Assembly: GCF_000732485.2 (NCBI RefSeq) | Contig: NZ_JAQV02000019.1 | Span: 1-64,000 of the forward strand | DNA: 64,000 bases | From: Bacillus sp. SJS | Lineage (GTDB): Bacteria; Bacillota; Bacilli; Bacillales; Bacillaceae | Reading direction: 5' to 3' | Shown: positions 9,396 to 18,343 of the stretch, one piece after another | How positions within the stretch are numbered: the stretch's first letter is position 1 | Layout: each line of letters begins with the position of its first letter | Made by a program: the position numbers and the translations under genes | The notes under the pieces: model-generated | The model's database searches: none | Told to the model about the DNA's origin: nothing | The model's input: only the letters and a program-made list of their open reading frames with translations

Positions 9396-9920
9396 TTAAA
9401 ACCCCTCCACAATCTTCATTTTGTTAATGAGCTTTACAATTTTATCAGGGCTGCCCTTATCGATTGATACCAATTTTGTAGTGTTGATGATCTCTTCGTA
9501 AAATTTCTTTCCAGCAGGGTATTGGCCATCCCAACGCAAAGGTATGTTGTAAACATTGATCGTGCCGTTACCATTCCCACTGTACGTGACAGAGCCATCT
9601 GCCAGTCGGGAACCTGCTAATTGGATCACATCTTCAGGATAGGCAGCACTGGTGCTGTCATCAGAATTAAGTGGCGTTCCGGCGGGAAGAAGATGAACGT
9701 TTAATTCATCGAGGTCCTGATTCGGTCCAAGCTGCAGCCAAACTCTGGCATATTCGATTTCTTTAGAGGAATAGCTGGATAAGGGACCTACTACTACACT
9801 TTTTATTTTTCCTGAAGTTTCTGTTGATGGCTCCGATTTCCCCTCACTTGTACAACCCGTGAGCATTAGAATGAGCAAAAATAGAGCTGCGTAATAACCC
9901 TTCGTATTCCTTTTCTTCAT
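9396..9920 (-). CDS. Putative lipoprotein of unknown function
   Basis: A 174-residue protein with a lipoprotein signal peptide: basic MKKRNTKG, a hydrophobic core and lipobox LTGC, so it is expected to be lipid-anchored on the outer face of the membrane. The mature part is mixed alpha/beta with an ordered pattern (VVVGPLSSYSSKEIEYARVW) and no catalytic motif I recognise. The ATG ending at 9920 is preferred to the one seven codons upstream because AAAGGA lies at the right distance. It is a single gene, convergent with rph. Confidence 0.75.
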   Translation of the reverse strand: MKKRNTKGYYAALFLLILMLTGCTSEGKSEPSTETSGKIKSVVVGPLSSYSSKEIEYARVWLQLGPNQDLDELNVHLLPAGTPLNSDDSTSAAYPEDVIQLAGSRLADGSVTYSGNGNGTINVYNIPLRWDGQYPAGKKFYEEIINTTKLVSIDKGSPDKIVKLINKMKIVEGF

Positions 9921-10164
9921 TTTACTTGGTCCTTTCTTCATGCATAATAATGAGCTGTGAAAAATTGGAACACCTTAGACATTATTCTCACCGTTAATAA
10001 GTCCATCTATTTATAGAACATTAATGATGGCTGAAGTGGCATCGAAATTAAGAATCAAAGAGAAATACTTTTTAGGTAAAAACCACCAATCCACCGGACT
10101 AAATTGCGTCCCTCACCAATACAATAAATCGGCAGAGAAATTTCTCTATAAAGGGAGGAATAAA

Positions 10165-10939
10165 ATGAAATTTGTCCGGCTTTCCATTTCCTTTTTGATT
10201 GTCGCGTTCCTGATTTTCACGTCATTCAGTCATGTCACCGCAGCTGAACAAGCTCCAAATAATACTATGGATTCAGCCAAGGGAGAACCCTCGCCTAAGC
10301 CTGCCTCTAAAGCCAAGATTGCCTACATCACTTTTGATGACGGACCGAGCAAGTACACCTCTCAAATACTCGATATCTTAAAAAAGAAGCAAGTGAAGGC
10401 GTCGTTTTTCGCGATTGAACCAAATATTAGAGCTTACAAGACGAGCATGGTAAGAGTGAACAGGGAGGGGCACTATATTGGATTGCATAGTGTTTCTCAC
10501 AGTGTGAGGAAGCTATATAGAGGCAGTCCTAAAAATGTGGCCTTGGAAATGGAAACGACAAGAAAAACACTGCAGTCGGTGGTGAAGGTTAATCACTATC
10601 GGGTTAGAGTGCCTTATGGGAGCAAGCCGTATATGACGAAGTCCTATAGAGACTGGCTCGTGCGGTATCATTTTAAAATGTGGGACTGGACGATTGACAG
10701 TAACGATTGGAGATATAAAAGCAGTCAATACGGCACGATTATCTGGAACGTAATAAATGCCGTACCTGCCGTGGAAAGGCAAAAAAAAGCCCATCATCAT
10801 TCTCATGCATGAGCGGCCGCAAACCGTTCGGGTGCTGCCTAAAATTATTGATTATTTGAAATCAAGAGGGTATGTGCTGGTGCCTTATAATCCGAAGCAG
10901 CATGTTGTGAATAATTTTTGGAATGATGGCAGGCTGTAG
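10165..10939 (+). pseudogene. Polysaccharide deacetylase (NodB) with a frameshift in an A8 tract
   Basis: Secreted CE4-type deacetylase. The start is the ATG at 10165 with an AAAGGGAGG site, followed by a signal peptide ending near SHVTAAEQ. The NodB domain has TFDDGPS, the metal-binding GLHSVSH, and the RVRVPYG and WDWTIDSNDW motifs. After VPAVERQKK the frame runs out at 10812, while the missing end (PIIILMHERP...VLVPYNP) continues in the next frame to 10939. The switch lies in eight A residues at 10781-10788; seven would restore a protein of about 257 residues. It could be a real mutation, a slippage-controlled gene or a sequencing error. Family members deacetylate peptidoglycan or related glycans. 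Confidence 0.85.
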
Positions 10940-11103
10940 ATCAGAGTGGAGTGAGCAGAGGCTTACTCTTTTTTTATGCTGCATGCAGCTTTAAAAGGCT
11001 AGATTTATAAAGATAAATACCGCCGGCAATTGATATAATGAATCAACAAGCGAGATTTTTCGCAATCAATGAAAGCCATCGCTCCAGAAAGAAGGCATCC
11101 AAG

Positions 11104-12690
11104 TTGAAATGGAATTTTTTCAAGCGCAGCCGTAAGTCCTATCCAGCGGATCATTACTCAAAGCCCTACATAGAAGGGGTGCTGGATTCGATTAAAAATG
11201 AAAATGACCTTACCAAAATCCCTGCTGCATTTTCCTTTTTATTGACAAGCTCAGATGCTTTAAAGGCGAGGACAATCCAGGCGCTTCATCTATGCTTATC
11301 CAAATTGGAAAATAATAAATTATTACTTTTAGATCCGATTTTCAGGGAGCATTCTATGGATTGGAGTGATGAGTGGGAGAATCATCATCTATCCCTGCCC
11401 GCTATGACAGCCGATGAGAAGGTCTCTATTTTAGGCTTATGCACATTCCATCCTAATGGATATTTACGAGAAGAAGCACTGACCGAATTATCATCTTTCG
11501 AAACAGGCAGAGAACTGTCCTTTTTCCTGATTAGATGCAACGATTGGGTTCCTGAGGTCAGGGATACGGCAAGAAAGCTAGTGCAAGAGCGCATGAAAAC
11601 TAGCTATGCGCAGCAGATGATTGAGAATTTACCGATTGTTTTTAAGCTGAGAAGTTCGAACCGTTCGGACCACAGGGCTTTTTATGATCAGGTGGTCACC
11701 CTGCTTTCACGGGCAGAGGCTGTCCCCTATCTTCATCAAGGTACACAATCTAAGATTCATAAAATTAGATATTTTAGCTATAAGATCATGATTCATTCGA
11801 AAATGTTCGAGAAAGAGAGACTGGTTAATTATTTTAAACGGGAAAAGGAACCTCATTCACGGCTGATCCTATTCAGCGAAATCATGAACGGAATTAACGA
11901 AAGGGAGTTTAATGCGTTTTATTCCACTTTAACAAAAGACAAATTTCCGAGGATCAGAGCGGAGGTTTTGCAGAAAAAGGCCACATTAAATCCTGACCAA
12001 AGCATAAAGGAACTTGAAAAAGCTCTCTTTGATAAAAGCGCAGCAATAAGGTCAGCAGCAAGGTATTTATTAAAGAAACAAAACATCACTGAAATTGCTC
12101 CTTACTACACCAAGGTATTGAAACAGAAGCCTGATGAAAATCTCCGCGGAGCATTACTGGGGATCGGAGAGACTGGGAGCAAAGACCATGTGGAAATGAT
12201 CCTGCCTCTATTGAATGTTGATAAAACAGGTATTGTTAAAGCTGCAATCCGTGCAGTCTCGATGCTTGATGCTGAAAATAATAAAGATGAGTTCATTAAA
12301 CTGATGAGTCATGAACACAGTGGTATCTCAAAAGAATCGAGAAGAGCTGTACAAAGAACGTTTTGTTATGAGAGGACGAATGACATATACAGATTATATA
12401 AAGAGGGGAAGACTTATCACAGCAGGTATCAGGCTGCTGTTTTGCTGAGCTCTCTTTCAAAATGGGATTCACTGAGGTACATTTTGGAGTTCTATGTTAC
12501 GAAGGAAGATGATTCGATTAGCAGACTTGGAAAACGGCAATTAGCAAAATGGATGGCTGTGTACAATCGTACATTTACTGCTCCAAGTAAAGAGCAGGTG
12601 GTTTTGATTAGACAAGCGTTATTAAAATATGGAATTGAAATAAGCCAGAGTGAAAGTGAACAGATTGAATTTTGCTTGAAGGGGTATTAG
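11104..12690 (+). CDS. HEAT-repeat protein
   Basis: A protein of about 528 residues made almost entirely of short paired helices. HEAT-like units are clearest at residues 130-180 (NGYLREEALTELSSFE...VPEVRDTARKLVQ) and across the C-terminal half (AAIRSAARYLLKK, LRGALLGIGETGSKDHVEMI, GIVKAAIRAVSML, SRYQAAVLLSSLS). It probably acts as a protein-binding scaffold in the cytoplasm; partner unknown. The ATG at 11038 overlaps a TATAAT box (11034-11039) and has no ribosome binding site, so I prefer the TTG at 11104, which follows GAAGG. The next gene starts 30 bases after its stop and may be cotranscribed. Confidence 0.75.
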   Translation: MKWNFFKRSRKSYPADHYSKPYIEGVLDSIKNENDLTKIPAAFSFLLTSSDALKARTIQALHLCLSKLENNKLLLLDPIFREHSMDWSDEWENHHLSLPAMTADEKVSILGLCTFHPNGYLREEALTELSSFETGRELSFFLIRCNDWVPEVRDTARKLVQERMKTSYAQQMIENLPIVFKLRSSNRSDHRAFYDQVVTLLSRAEAVPYLHQGTQSKIHKIRYFSYKIMIHSKMFEKERLVNYFKREKEPHSRLILFSEIMNGINEREFNAFYSTLTKDKFPRIRAEVLQKKATLNPDQSIKELEKALFDKSAAIRSAARYLLKKQNITEIAPYYTKVLKQKPDENLRGALLGIGETGSKDHVEMILPLLNVDKTGIVKAAIRAVSMLDAENNKDEFIKLMSHEHSGISKESRRAVQRTFCYERTNDIYRLYKEGKTYHSRYQAAVLLSSLSKWDSLRYILEFYVTKEDDSISRLGKRQLAKWMAVYNRTFTAPSKEQVVLIRQALLKYGIEISQSESEQIEFCLKGY

Positions 12691-12720
12691 AAAACGCTGA
12701 TTGTTAAGGAGTTATCATAA

Positions 12721-13242
12721 ATGTTAAGAAAAAAGAAAGTCCGCGGAAAAAGAAGAATGTATCGGAATTTCATGAATGAGATTGAGGAATGGTCACACTC
12801 ATTGCCAACTCCAAACGACTTAAGTCCCACCTATTTAGGGTGCAGGGCCTTAAGTTTCGACATGGATGAAGCATTCAATGGTTACGAAAACTTCTCTAAA
12901 AACGAGAAGAGAAAATTAGCACAACGGATCATTAACGGAGGAAAGGAGTTACATGATTTAAAAACGGAGAAGGAGAAGGAATACCGGATTTTGTGCTACT
13001 TGTCTTTTCCTCATTTAGATCATATGAATATTAGCATAGGGTACACCAAAGCTGGATTGGATAGTTTTTATGCAGGATTGAACCATAACGGCCAGCTTGA
13101 AAAAGATTATGAACCTTCTGATGACCCCAGCTTCCTTCAGGATGAATGGGGATTGCAAATTCCAGAAGGCTTAGAGGTTAAAGGCTTTGTGGGAAGACGT
13201 TTGATAGATGGTTCGATGTGGTTCGTAGGTAATGTAAACTGA
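12721..13242 (+). CDS. Conserved hypothetical protein (possibly DUF3916)
   Basis: A 173-residue soluble protein with a very basic start (MLRKKKVRGKRRMYR) and a mixed alpha/beta body. The KVRGKRR opening and overall layout recall the DUF3916 family of Bacillus, but I am not certain. It starts 30 bases after the HEAT-repeat gene with a good AAGGAG site and is followed by a terminator, so the two likely form an operon. No catalytic motif is visible. Confidence 0.6.
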   Translation: MLRKKKVRGKRRMYRNFMNEIEEWSHSLPTPNDLSPTYLGCRALSFDMDEAFNGYENFSKNEKRKLAQRIINGGKELHDLKTEKEKEYRILCYLSFPHLDHMNISIGYTKAGLDSFYAGLNHNGQLEKDYEPSDDPSFLQDEWGLQIPEGLEVKGFVGRRLIDGSMWFVGNVN

Positions 13243-13259
13243 AGAACAACAACCTAATT

Positions 13260-13293
13260 AAAAACTCAATTGCTACATTAGCTATGAGTTTTT
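13260..13293 (+). terminator. Terminator after the 12721-13242 gene
   Basis: AAAAACTCA/TGAGTTTTT stem of 9 bp with a T-rich end. The remaining 330 bases up to 13622 hold no recognisable gene or RNA. Confidence 0.65.
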
Positions 13294-13622
13294 GTGTTCG
13301 CTTGAGAAACTCTAATTGGGAAGAAAACTCTTTTTTCAACAGTCACTCAGTATGAGCAGCGACATCTGTTTCAGCCATTTAAGCAAGGTTTACAAGCTTT
13401 ATTATATAAGCACTACTGATTACATTAACTGAATAGAAAGGTCAATAAAAAATCAGCAATTCATTCAGAAAGTCATCATATAAGTTTTCCTTAAGCTGAT
13501 CTGTTGGGATAGTTCCTTCATCAACATTTAGACATCGCAGTTTCTGATATGACTGATTCTTACGATACTCTCCGTCTATCTAAATTTGCAATCTAACTTT
13601 TATAAATAGAAGGAGTAATCAA

Positions 13623-14039
13623 ATGGCGTCTATTGAAAGAAAAACGATGGAAACTGCCTTAAAACAGCTAGTAATACCAATTTTAAGAGAACAAGGTTTT
13701 AAAGGTTCCCTTCCACATTTTAGAAGAATAAATGAAAATAATATTGATTTGATTACATTTCAATTCAACAAATGGGGTGGCTCATTTGTTATCGAGTTAG
13801 CTACGTGCTCCAAAGAAGGAACAATAATATATGGGGGAGAAAAGATTCCTCCAAACAAAGTTAATGCCCATCATATGGATGAACGGTATAGATTGGGTGC
13901 AATATCTTCAGAGGATGACGGAAAATGGTTTGATTATAAAAACGCAAGAACAGAAGAAGATTATACAAACGTTACAGAAAATGTCCTCAAATTGCTTAAA
14001 ACATCCGATGATTCTTGGATTTCTTCTCTATTCAAATAA
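13623..14039 (+). CDS. DUF4304 domain protein
   Basis: A 138-residue protein with the DUF4304 layout: an N-terminal helix (ALKQLVIPILREQGFKGSL), then HFRRINENNIDLITFQFNKWGGSFVIELA typical of the family, and a C-terminal part ending in LLKTSDDSWI. The family occurs in Firmicutes near toxin or immunity genes and as orphans; its function is unknown. It has an AGAAGGAG-type site before the ATG. It is a single gene, convergent with the DUF5412 gene downstream. Confidence 0.8.
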   Translation: MASIERKTMETALKQLVIPILREQGFKGSLPHFRRINENNIDLITFQFNKWGGSFVIELATCSKEGTIIYGGEKIPPNKVNAHHMDERYRLGAISSEDDGKWFDYKNARTEEDYTNVTENVLKLLKTSDDSWISSLFK

Positions 14040-14136
14040 ATTTTAAGAGGGAACTCCTTTTCTATCGGAATTTCCTCAATTTTATCTTTTTTTCAAAATT
14101 GAGCTTTAACAGAGCCAATCTTTTAAAAACAACCCG

Positions 14137-14703
14137 TCAATCCTGATAACACCTCTCAAACTCATCATTCATCAGCAAGCTCTGACAAGCCCGTCCGTTT
14201 TCATCATAAATTTCGTTGTCTACATTTAATTTAATACTCCGGTCCGAATCGGGATACTCGGGGTTGTCATTCAGGATATAGAGGGTATCTTCATCGAGCC
14301 ATTTCATAGAAAAATCATCTTTTGCATCACTATAATAAATGGTTTTGATATTGCCTGCCTCATTATTCTCTGTAATTTCAACCCATACGTTCACTCCTCC
14401 TGCGGCACCTCCATAGAGTTCATAAAAAGCATTCGCTGTGTATTTCTCTGAAGGGGATGATATAGGTCCGGGTCCTTTTTGCGTATTCTGCCGATCAATC
14501 TTGTTAAAGGTGAAGAAATAGGTCTGATACAGAAAAAACCCGGCTACTAATACGAAGCCTGTCAAAGCGGCACCAAGCCATTTTTTGGGGAAGGGCTTCT
14601 TCTTGATGATGGAAAGAACGAGTTTAATTAAAAACAAAATGATTAGTAAAATGGTAGTAATAAAGAGAAGGCAAAACAGTAAAAATCCAATCAGATCGAT
14701 AAT
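14137..14703 (-). CDS. DUF5412 family membrane protein with a probable ATT start
   Basis: The body has the DUF5412 hallmark region (SPSEKYTANAFYELYGGAAGGVNVWVEI) and ends in a conserved acidic segment, probably outside the membrane. A TTG at 14637 would give 166 residues but has no ribosome binding site. Extending in frame to an ATT at 14703-14701 adds 22 mostly hydrophobic residues (IDLIGFLLFCLLFITTILLI), and AGGAGG sits 8 bases before that ATT. No ATG, GTG or TTG lies in frame between the upstream stop and 14637. The 188-residue form has two membrane segments (about 4-22 and 42-62). Function unknown. Confidence 0.75.
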   Translation of the reverse strand: MIDLIGFLLFCLLFITTILLIILFLIKLVLSIIKKKPFPKKWLGAALTGFVLVAGFFLYQTYFFTFNKIDRQNTQKGPGPISSPSEKYTANAFYELYGGAAGGVNVWVEITENNEAGNIKTIYYSDAKDDFSMKWLDEDTLYILNDNPEYPDSDRSIKLNVDNEIYDENGRACQSLLMNDEFERCYQD

Positions 14704-14930
14704 AGCGGTATCCTCCTGTTCAACGAATAGGTAAATCGTGTTATGTTTAGTTTATCAGAAAGTAATGGAAATCAGCTGCCAAAAATCAAAAATGATTGAT
14801 AATCAAAAGTCAGGGAATATGTCCTTCCAGTGAGGTAGCCTTTATTTAGTGGCAAGTTTTTATTTGAAAAACAATGGAGAAACACAATCAGCCTGCCATG
14901 GAAACCGACCCGGTAGATCCGAGACCGTTT

Positions 14931-14979
14931 AAAAAGGGGAGTGAAAATCAAACATTGATTTTCACTCCCCTTTGTTTTA
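14931..14979. terminator. Strong bidirectional terminator
   Basis: AAAGGGGAGTGAAAATCA and its complement form an 18-bp perfect stem with a 4-base loop and A/T tracts on both sides. It probably ends transcription of the alpha/beta hydrolase gene, whose stop is at 15075 on the minus strand. The 14704-14930 stretch holds no recognisable gene. Confidence 0.85.
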
Positions 14980-15074
14980 ATTGAACGTGACTATCTTTTG
15001 ACGTGCCTTCAACTAAGAGCCGCCATCATCTCCTGCTTTTCCTTTTACAATCGCAGCAGCATTTTATAAATGTT

Positions 15075-15905
15075 CTAGATGTTCACTGGTTCTTTCCGGT
15101 AAACCGTCACCCCGTCATGGCTCTTAAACTCTTTGCCCTCCAGGAAATCGAGGACCATTTCATTAAACAAATCCTTCCTCATCGTGCTCAGCGGATCGAA
15201 GGCGTCTTTAAACAACAAGAGCACGGCATCCGGAATATGGGCGAACAAGTTTTGGGAGCCTTTCTTTTCATCGACGCCCATCACTTTCTTTTCACCGCCC
15301 ATCACAAGTGTCGGTGAGGTGATGCGGTGCAGCTGGTCCGTATGGTAAGGGAACTCTGAATTTTTCGCCAGGATAAACATGTCTTTGTCAAAGGTGAATG
15401 AGTTCCGCAGCACGCTTTTTGTATATTCATCTTTTCCATAAACCTTCATCATCTGGTTAATAATCGTTTCATAGGACAGCTTCTTAAAGATGGCGTTTGA
15501 TAGCTTCAATACCCATCCGGACACTTTAGAGGGAAACTCGCTGTATCCGTTCGACAGGACCAATTTATTTATGTAATGGGGATATTTTAGTGCAAACAGC
15601 TGGGCTGTGACCGATCCATAGGATAACCCCACCAAATGGATTTTCGGGAGATGAAGTTCATCCAATAGCATTTTAAGATCCTCTGCCATCACCCGTGCAG
15701 AGAACTCATTGTCAGGGAACGACTTTGTAGATTCCCCGTGGCCTCTTAAATCCACCATAATCATTTGGTACTTGCAGGAAAAGGCGTCAATTTGCGGCTC
15801 CCACATTCTCCAGCTGGCACCCAGTCCGTGAAGGAATACAACAGGCGGTCCCTCACCGCGGACTTCATAGTGTAATTGAACGTGATCCATTTCCACTTTA
15901 GGCAT
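15075..15905 (-). CDS. Alpha/beta hydrolase lacking the usual catalytic histidine
   Basis: A 276-residue alpha/beta hydrolase. The oxyanion motif VVFLHGLGASWRMW, VDLRGHGES and the nucleophile elbow GLSYGS (S95) are intact, and a lid domain follows (about 125-190). Where family members have GAGH before a final helix, this protein has KDAFDPLS, placing Asp237 where the triad histidine should be. It may use a different base, be inactive, or act as a binding protein. The start is supported by GGAGGAG upstream. It is a monocistronic gene closed by the terminator at 14931-14979. Substrate unknown. Confidence 0.85.
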   Translation of the reverse strand: MPKVEMDHVQLHYEVRGEGPPVVFLHGLGASWRMWEPQIDAFSCKYQMIMVDLRGHGESTKSFPDNEFSARVMAEDLKMLLDELHLPKIHLVGLSYGSVTAQLFALKYPHYINKLVLSNGYSEFPSKVSGWVLKLSNAIFKKLSYETIINQMMKVYGKDEYTKSVLRNSFTFDKDMFILAKNSEFPYHTDQLHRITSPTLVMGGEKKVMGVDEKKGSQNLFAHIPDAVLLLFKDAFDPLSTMRKDLFNEMVLDFLEGKEFKSHDGVTVYRKEPVNI

Positions 15906-16117
15906 ATAGGCTCCTCCAAAATAAACAAAATGACATCATAATCAACTATTATAATCTGGTAAAATATGAAAGGGAAGAGGGATTGGAAAAAATAGGTGGA
16001 GCCCTTATTGAGAATATAGAGGTATACAGGAAGGCCTTTCGCAGAGCTGAAAAATGGATCGTCAATTAGAATCAGAATGTCTTGATCTTGTTACGGAAAA
16101 ACGGGCTGGAGGGCTAA

Positions 16118-16155
16118 AAATAAGCAGAGACAGGCAGAATCCTCTGCTTATTTTG
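16118..16155 (+). terminator. Hairpin just upstream of the ECF sigma promoter
   Basis: ATAAGCAGAG and CTCTGCTTAT pair around a 12-base loop and are followed by TTTT. It would insulate the sigma factor gene from upstream transcription. The ORF reading through it from 16054 is not expected to be the true N-terminus. Confidence 0.6.
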
Positions 16156-16185
16156 CTATGCAGGCAAAAAAGTTTACAAAAAATG

Positions 16186-16212
16186 AGAAACCCCTCTGCT
16201 TCTCTCCGTCTA
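16186..16212 (+). promoter_or_regulatory. Candidate ECF-type (autoregulated) promoter
   Basis: AGAAACC (16186-16192) followed about 15 bases later by CGTCTA (16207-16212) fits the AAC/CGTC pattern of Bacillus extracytoplasmic-function sigma promoters (sigma X/W/M-like). It sits directly ahead of an ECF sigma gene, as expected for positive autoregulation. Confidence 0.55.
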
Positions 16213-16233
16213 ATGAATGAAAGGGGGAAACCA

Positions 16234-16797
16234 ATGAATGCCGGCAAAAAGATTTCCATCCAGTCAAAGGTTAACCATCCTGATGAGCGTGAGGACTATT
16301 TTAAGCAAATCATGGAGGATTATGGTACCGAGCTTTTAAAATTGGCTTATTCTTATGTGAAGAATCAGGAGACAGCAAAGGATTTGGTTCAGAGTACATT
16401 TGTGTCAGTTTATCTGAATCTCTCATCCTTTAATGGAGAGGCCTCTATAAAAACGTGGCTTTACCGGATCACCGCTAATAAATGCAAAGACCATTTAAGA
16501 AGTGCTTATGTGAGAAGGGTTTTCCCTGTCCATCAAATGAAAGAATCTCTCCATAATGAGAACCAGACAGAGACAGCACTTATGGATGGAGAGCTTTCAG
16601 AATGGCTGAAGGCGTGCATTTTCAAGCTCCCGGTCAAATACAGAGAGGTCATTATGTTCTATTATTATCAGGAACTGAGTGCTGCGGAAATTGCAGAAGT
16701 ACTCGATATACCAGAAAGTACAGTGAGAACCAGGCTCGACCGGGCACGGAAAAAGCTCGCACCCCTCATTAAAGAGGAGGAACTATTTTATGGCTAA
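16234..16797 (+). CDS. ECF-type RNA polymerase sigma-70 factor
   Basis: A 187-residue ECF sigma factor. Region 2 includes ELLKLAYSYVKNQETAKDLVQSTF and IKTWLYRITANKCKDHLR; region 4 includes LPVKYREVIMFYYYQELSAAEIAEVL and IPESTVRTRLDRARKKL. I use the ATG at 16234 because AAAGGGGG lies about 6 bases upstream and the longer reading frame runs through a terminator hairpin and the putative promoter. The gene overlaps the DUF4179 gene by 8 bases, the standard arrangement of an ECF sigma with its membrane anti-sigma. Candidate signals are cell-envelope stresses. Confidence 0.9.
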   Translation: MNAGKKISIQSKVNHPDEREDYFKQIMEDYGTELLKLAYSYVKNQETAKDLVQSTFVSVYLNLSSFNGEASIKTWLYRITANKCKDHLRSAYVRRVFPVHQMKESLHNENQTETALMDGELSEWLKACIFKLPVKYREVIMFYYYQELSAAEIAEVLDIPESTVRTRLDRARKKLAPLIKEEELFYG

Positions 16798-18190
16798 AGA
16801 AAACCGATTTAAAGAATTGATGGATCAAACGGAAATGGGCTCCATGAAATTTGAGATGGTGGATCAGCTTGCCGTTATGAGAAGAATTAGAGAGAAACCA
16901 AACACAGGTCAGAAGCGCAGGGGCGGGATTCCTGCTGTAATTTTGTCCACTATTGCAGCTGCCACCATTTTGTTTATCCTTATCATGCAAATGCCTATAA
17001 AAGATCAGATTGAAGCGGGAATTTCGAAGCAGGCAACCTTATTAAGCCAATCGAATGATCCGGGGTTGGTGGCTTGGAGCAAAAAAAATAATCCACAACA
17101 GGTGAACAAGACTTCAGAGAGCAACGGGATCAAAGTGTCCATTAAAGAGATCATGTTCGACGGATACAGAATGGCAATCGGCTATGAGGTTCAATCGAAA
17201 ACAAAATTCGTCGGGCCAGTTCATAATCCGAAGATTACAGTGAATGGGAAGGCTATCAACGCTTCTGATTTTTCCGATTCAGCACAATCACAAATAAATC
17301 CCTATAAACAGGAAACACATTCTTTCAAGGGTGTGACAAGCTACTTTATAAAAGAGAAGCTGCCGAAAAAATTCGATGTGAAGGTGCAATTTTTCTCGAA
17401 TCAAAACCTCTTATCTGGTAAGGAAAGAGGGACAAAAGGGAGATGGGAATTTTCAATTCCGATAGACCAAAAAGGAGAGGTCTATAACGTTAAGCCCAAA
17501 GTGAGTTTGACAAAAAATTCAACCAAACTTAGTGTGCACCAGATCATCCTGGCGCCTTCCGTAACGGAAGTTTCTGTATTAAAGGAAGATAAAGGGAGAG
17601 GTGCGTTTGGAGGAGCTAATTATAGACTCTTGGATGATAAAGAAAATCTGATTTCTGCTTTTGGTAATAGTGATTTTTCAGGAGAAGAGAAGAATGGAAA
17701 ATTTATTCTGCGCGCCACCGGAAAATATACACCCACAGATGGTATTCCATCTTATATCCTGGTGCAGCCCTTCTCATATAATGATGCTGAAAACAACCCC
17801 AATCAAGGACAGATTACAATAAAAAGGATTACAGATCCGCTCCCAATGACCTTCCCGCAGAACAATAAGGCTATTGTGGTAAATAAAATTGAGGAATCTA
17901 AGGATAAGAAAAGGTTGAAGATTTATTATAAAGTAAAAGGCGATCTTCCTGAGCTGAGAGCCAGATTTTTTCATCTCACCATAGGAAAGGAATCGAATAG
18001 TGGTAAAAATCTATTAATGGATCAAAATTTATTCGAAAACATCAACAGCAATGAGAGTGACAAAGTAGCAGAGTTTAATACTGGGCTTAGAAACGACTTG
18101 TACTTATCAAGCCCGAATGTAAACCCGGTCCTCTATAAAGAGATGGAACTGAAAATCCCAATCAAAAAAGAGGACCTGATTAAAAAATAG
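16790..18190 (+). CDS. DUF4179 protein, probable anti-sigma factor
   Basis: A 466-residue single-pass membrane protein. Residues 1-45 are cytoplasmic (ENRFKELMDQ...AVMRRIREK), the likely sigma-binding part; one membrane helix lies at about 48-66; the rest is extracytoplasmic and beta-rich. The LLSQSNDPGLVAWSKKN...GIKVSIKEIMFDGYRMAIGY region has the DUF4179 layout. It overlaps the ECF sigma gene, supporting an anti-sigma role by context. It lacks the HXXXCXXC zinc anti-sigma motif. It is followed directly by a strong terminator. Confidence 0.82.
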   Translation: MAKENRFKELMDQTEMGSMKFEMVDQLAVMRRIREKPNTGQKRRGGIPAVILSTIAAATILFILIMQMPIKDQIEAGISKQATLLSQSNDPGLVAWSKKNNPQQVNKTSESNGIKVSIKEIMFDGYRMAIGYEVQSKTKFVGPVHNPKITVNGKAINASDFSDSAQSQINPYKQETHSFKGVTSYFIKEKLPKKFDVKVQFFSNQNLLSGKERGTKGRWEFSIPIDQKGEVYNVKPKVSLTKNSTKLSVHQIILAPSVTEVSVLKEDKGRGAFGGANYRLLDDKENLISAFGNSDFSGEEKNGKFILRATGKYTPTDGIPSYILVQPFSYNDAENNPNQGQITIKRITDPLPMTFPQNNKAIVVNKIEESKDKKRLKIYYKVKGDLPELRARFFHLTIGKESNSGKNLLMDQNLFENINSNESDKVAEFNTGLRNDLYLSSPNVNPVLYKEMELKIPIKKEDLIKK

Positions 18191-18192
18191 GC

Positions 18193-18223
18193 AAAAACCC
18201 GGTGAATGCTGCACCGGGTTTTT
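18193..18223 (+). terminator. Terminator of the sigma/DUF4179 operon
   Basis: AAAAACCCGGTG/CACCGGGTTTTT 12-bp stem, starting three bases after the stop. Confidence 0.92.
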
Positions 18224-18343
18224 GTATGCTCTAATCAATCATCATCAAAAAAATTCTTAGAGGACGTAGTTTTTTGTAGGATATCCTTATGATAATGTGT
18301 ACTAGAAAGAACATAATCTTATCGTTTATCTGGAGGATTTCCA

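Noticed and set aside
15982-16069. Short frame (EKIGGALIENIEVYRKAFRR) upstream of the sigma operon
   Set aside because: Only 28 codons from a TTG, no homology recognised; could be debris.
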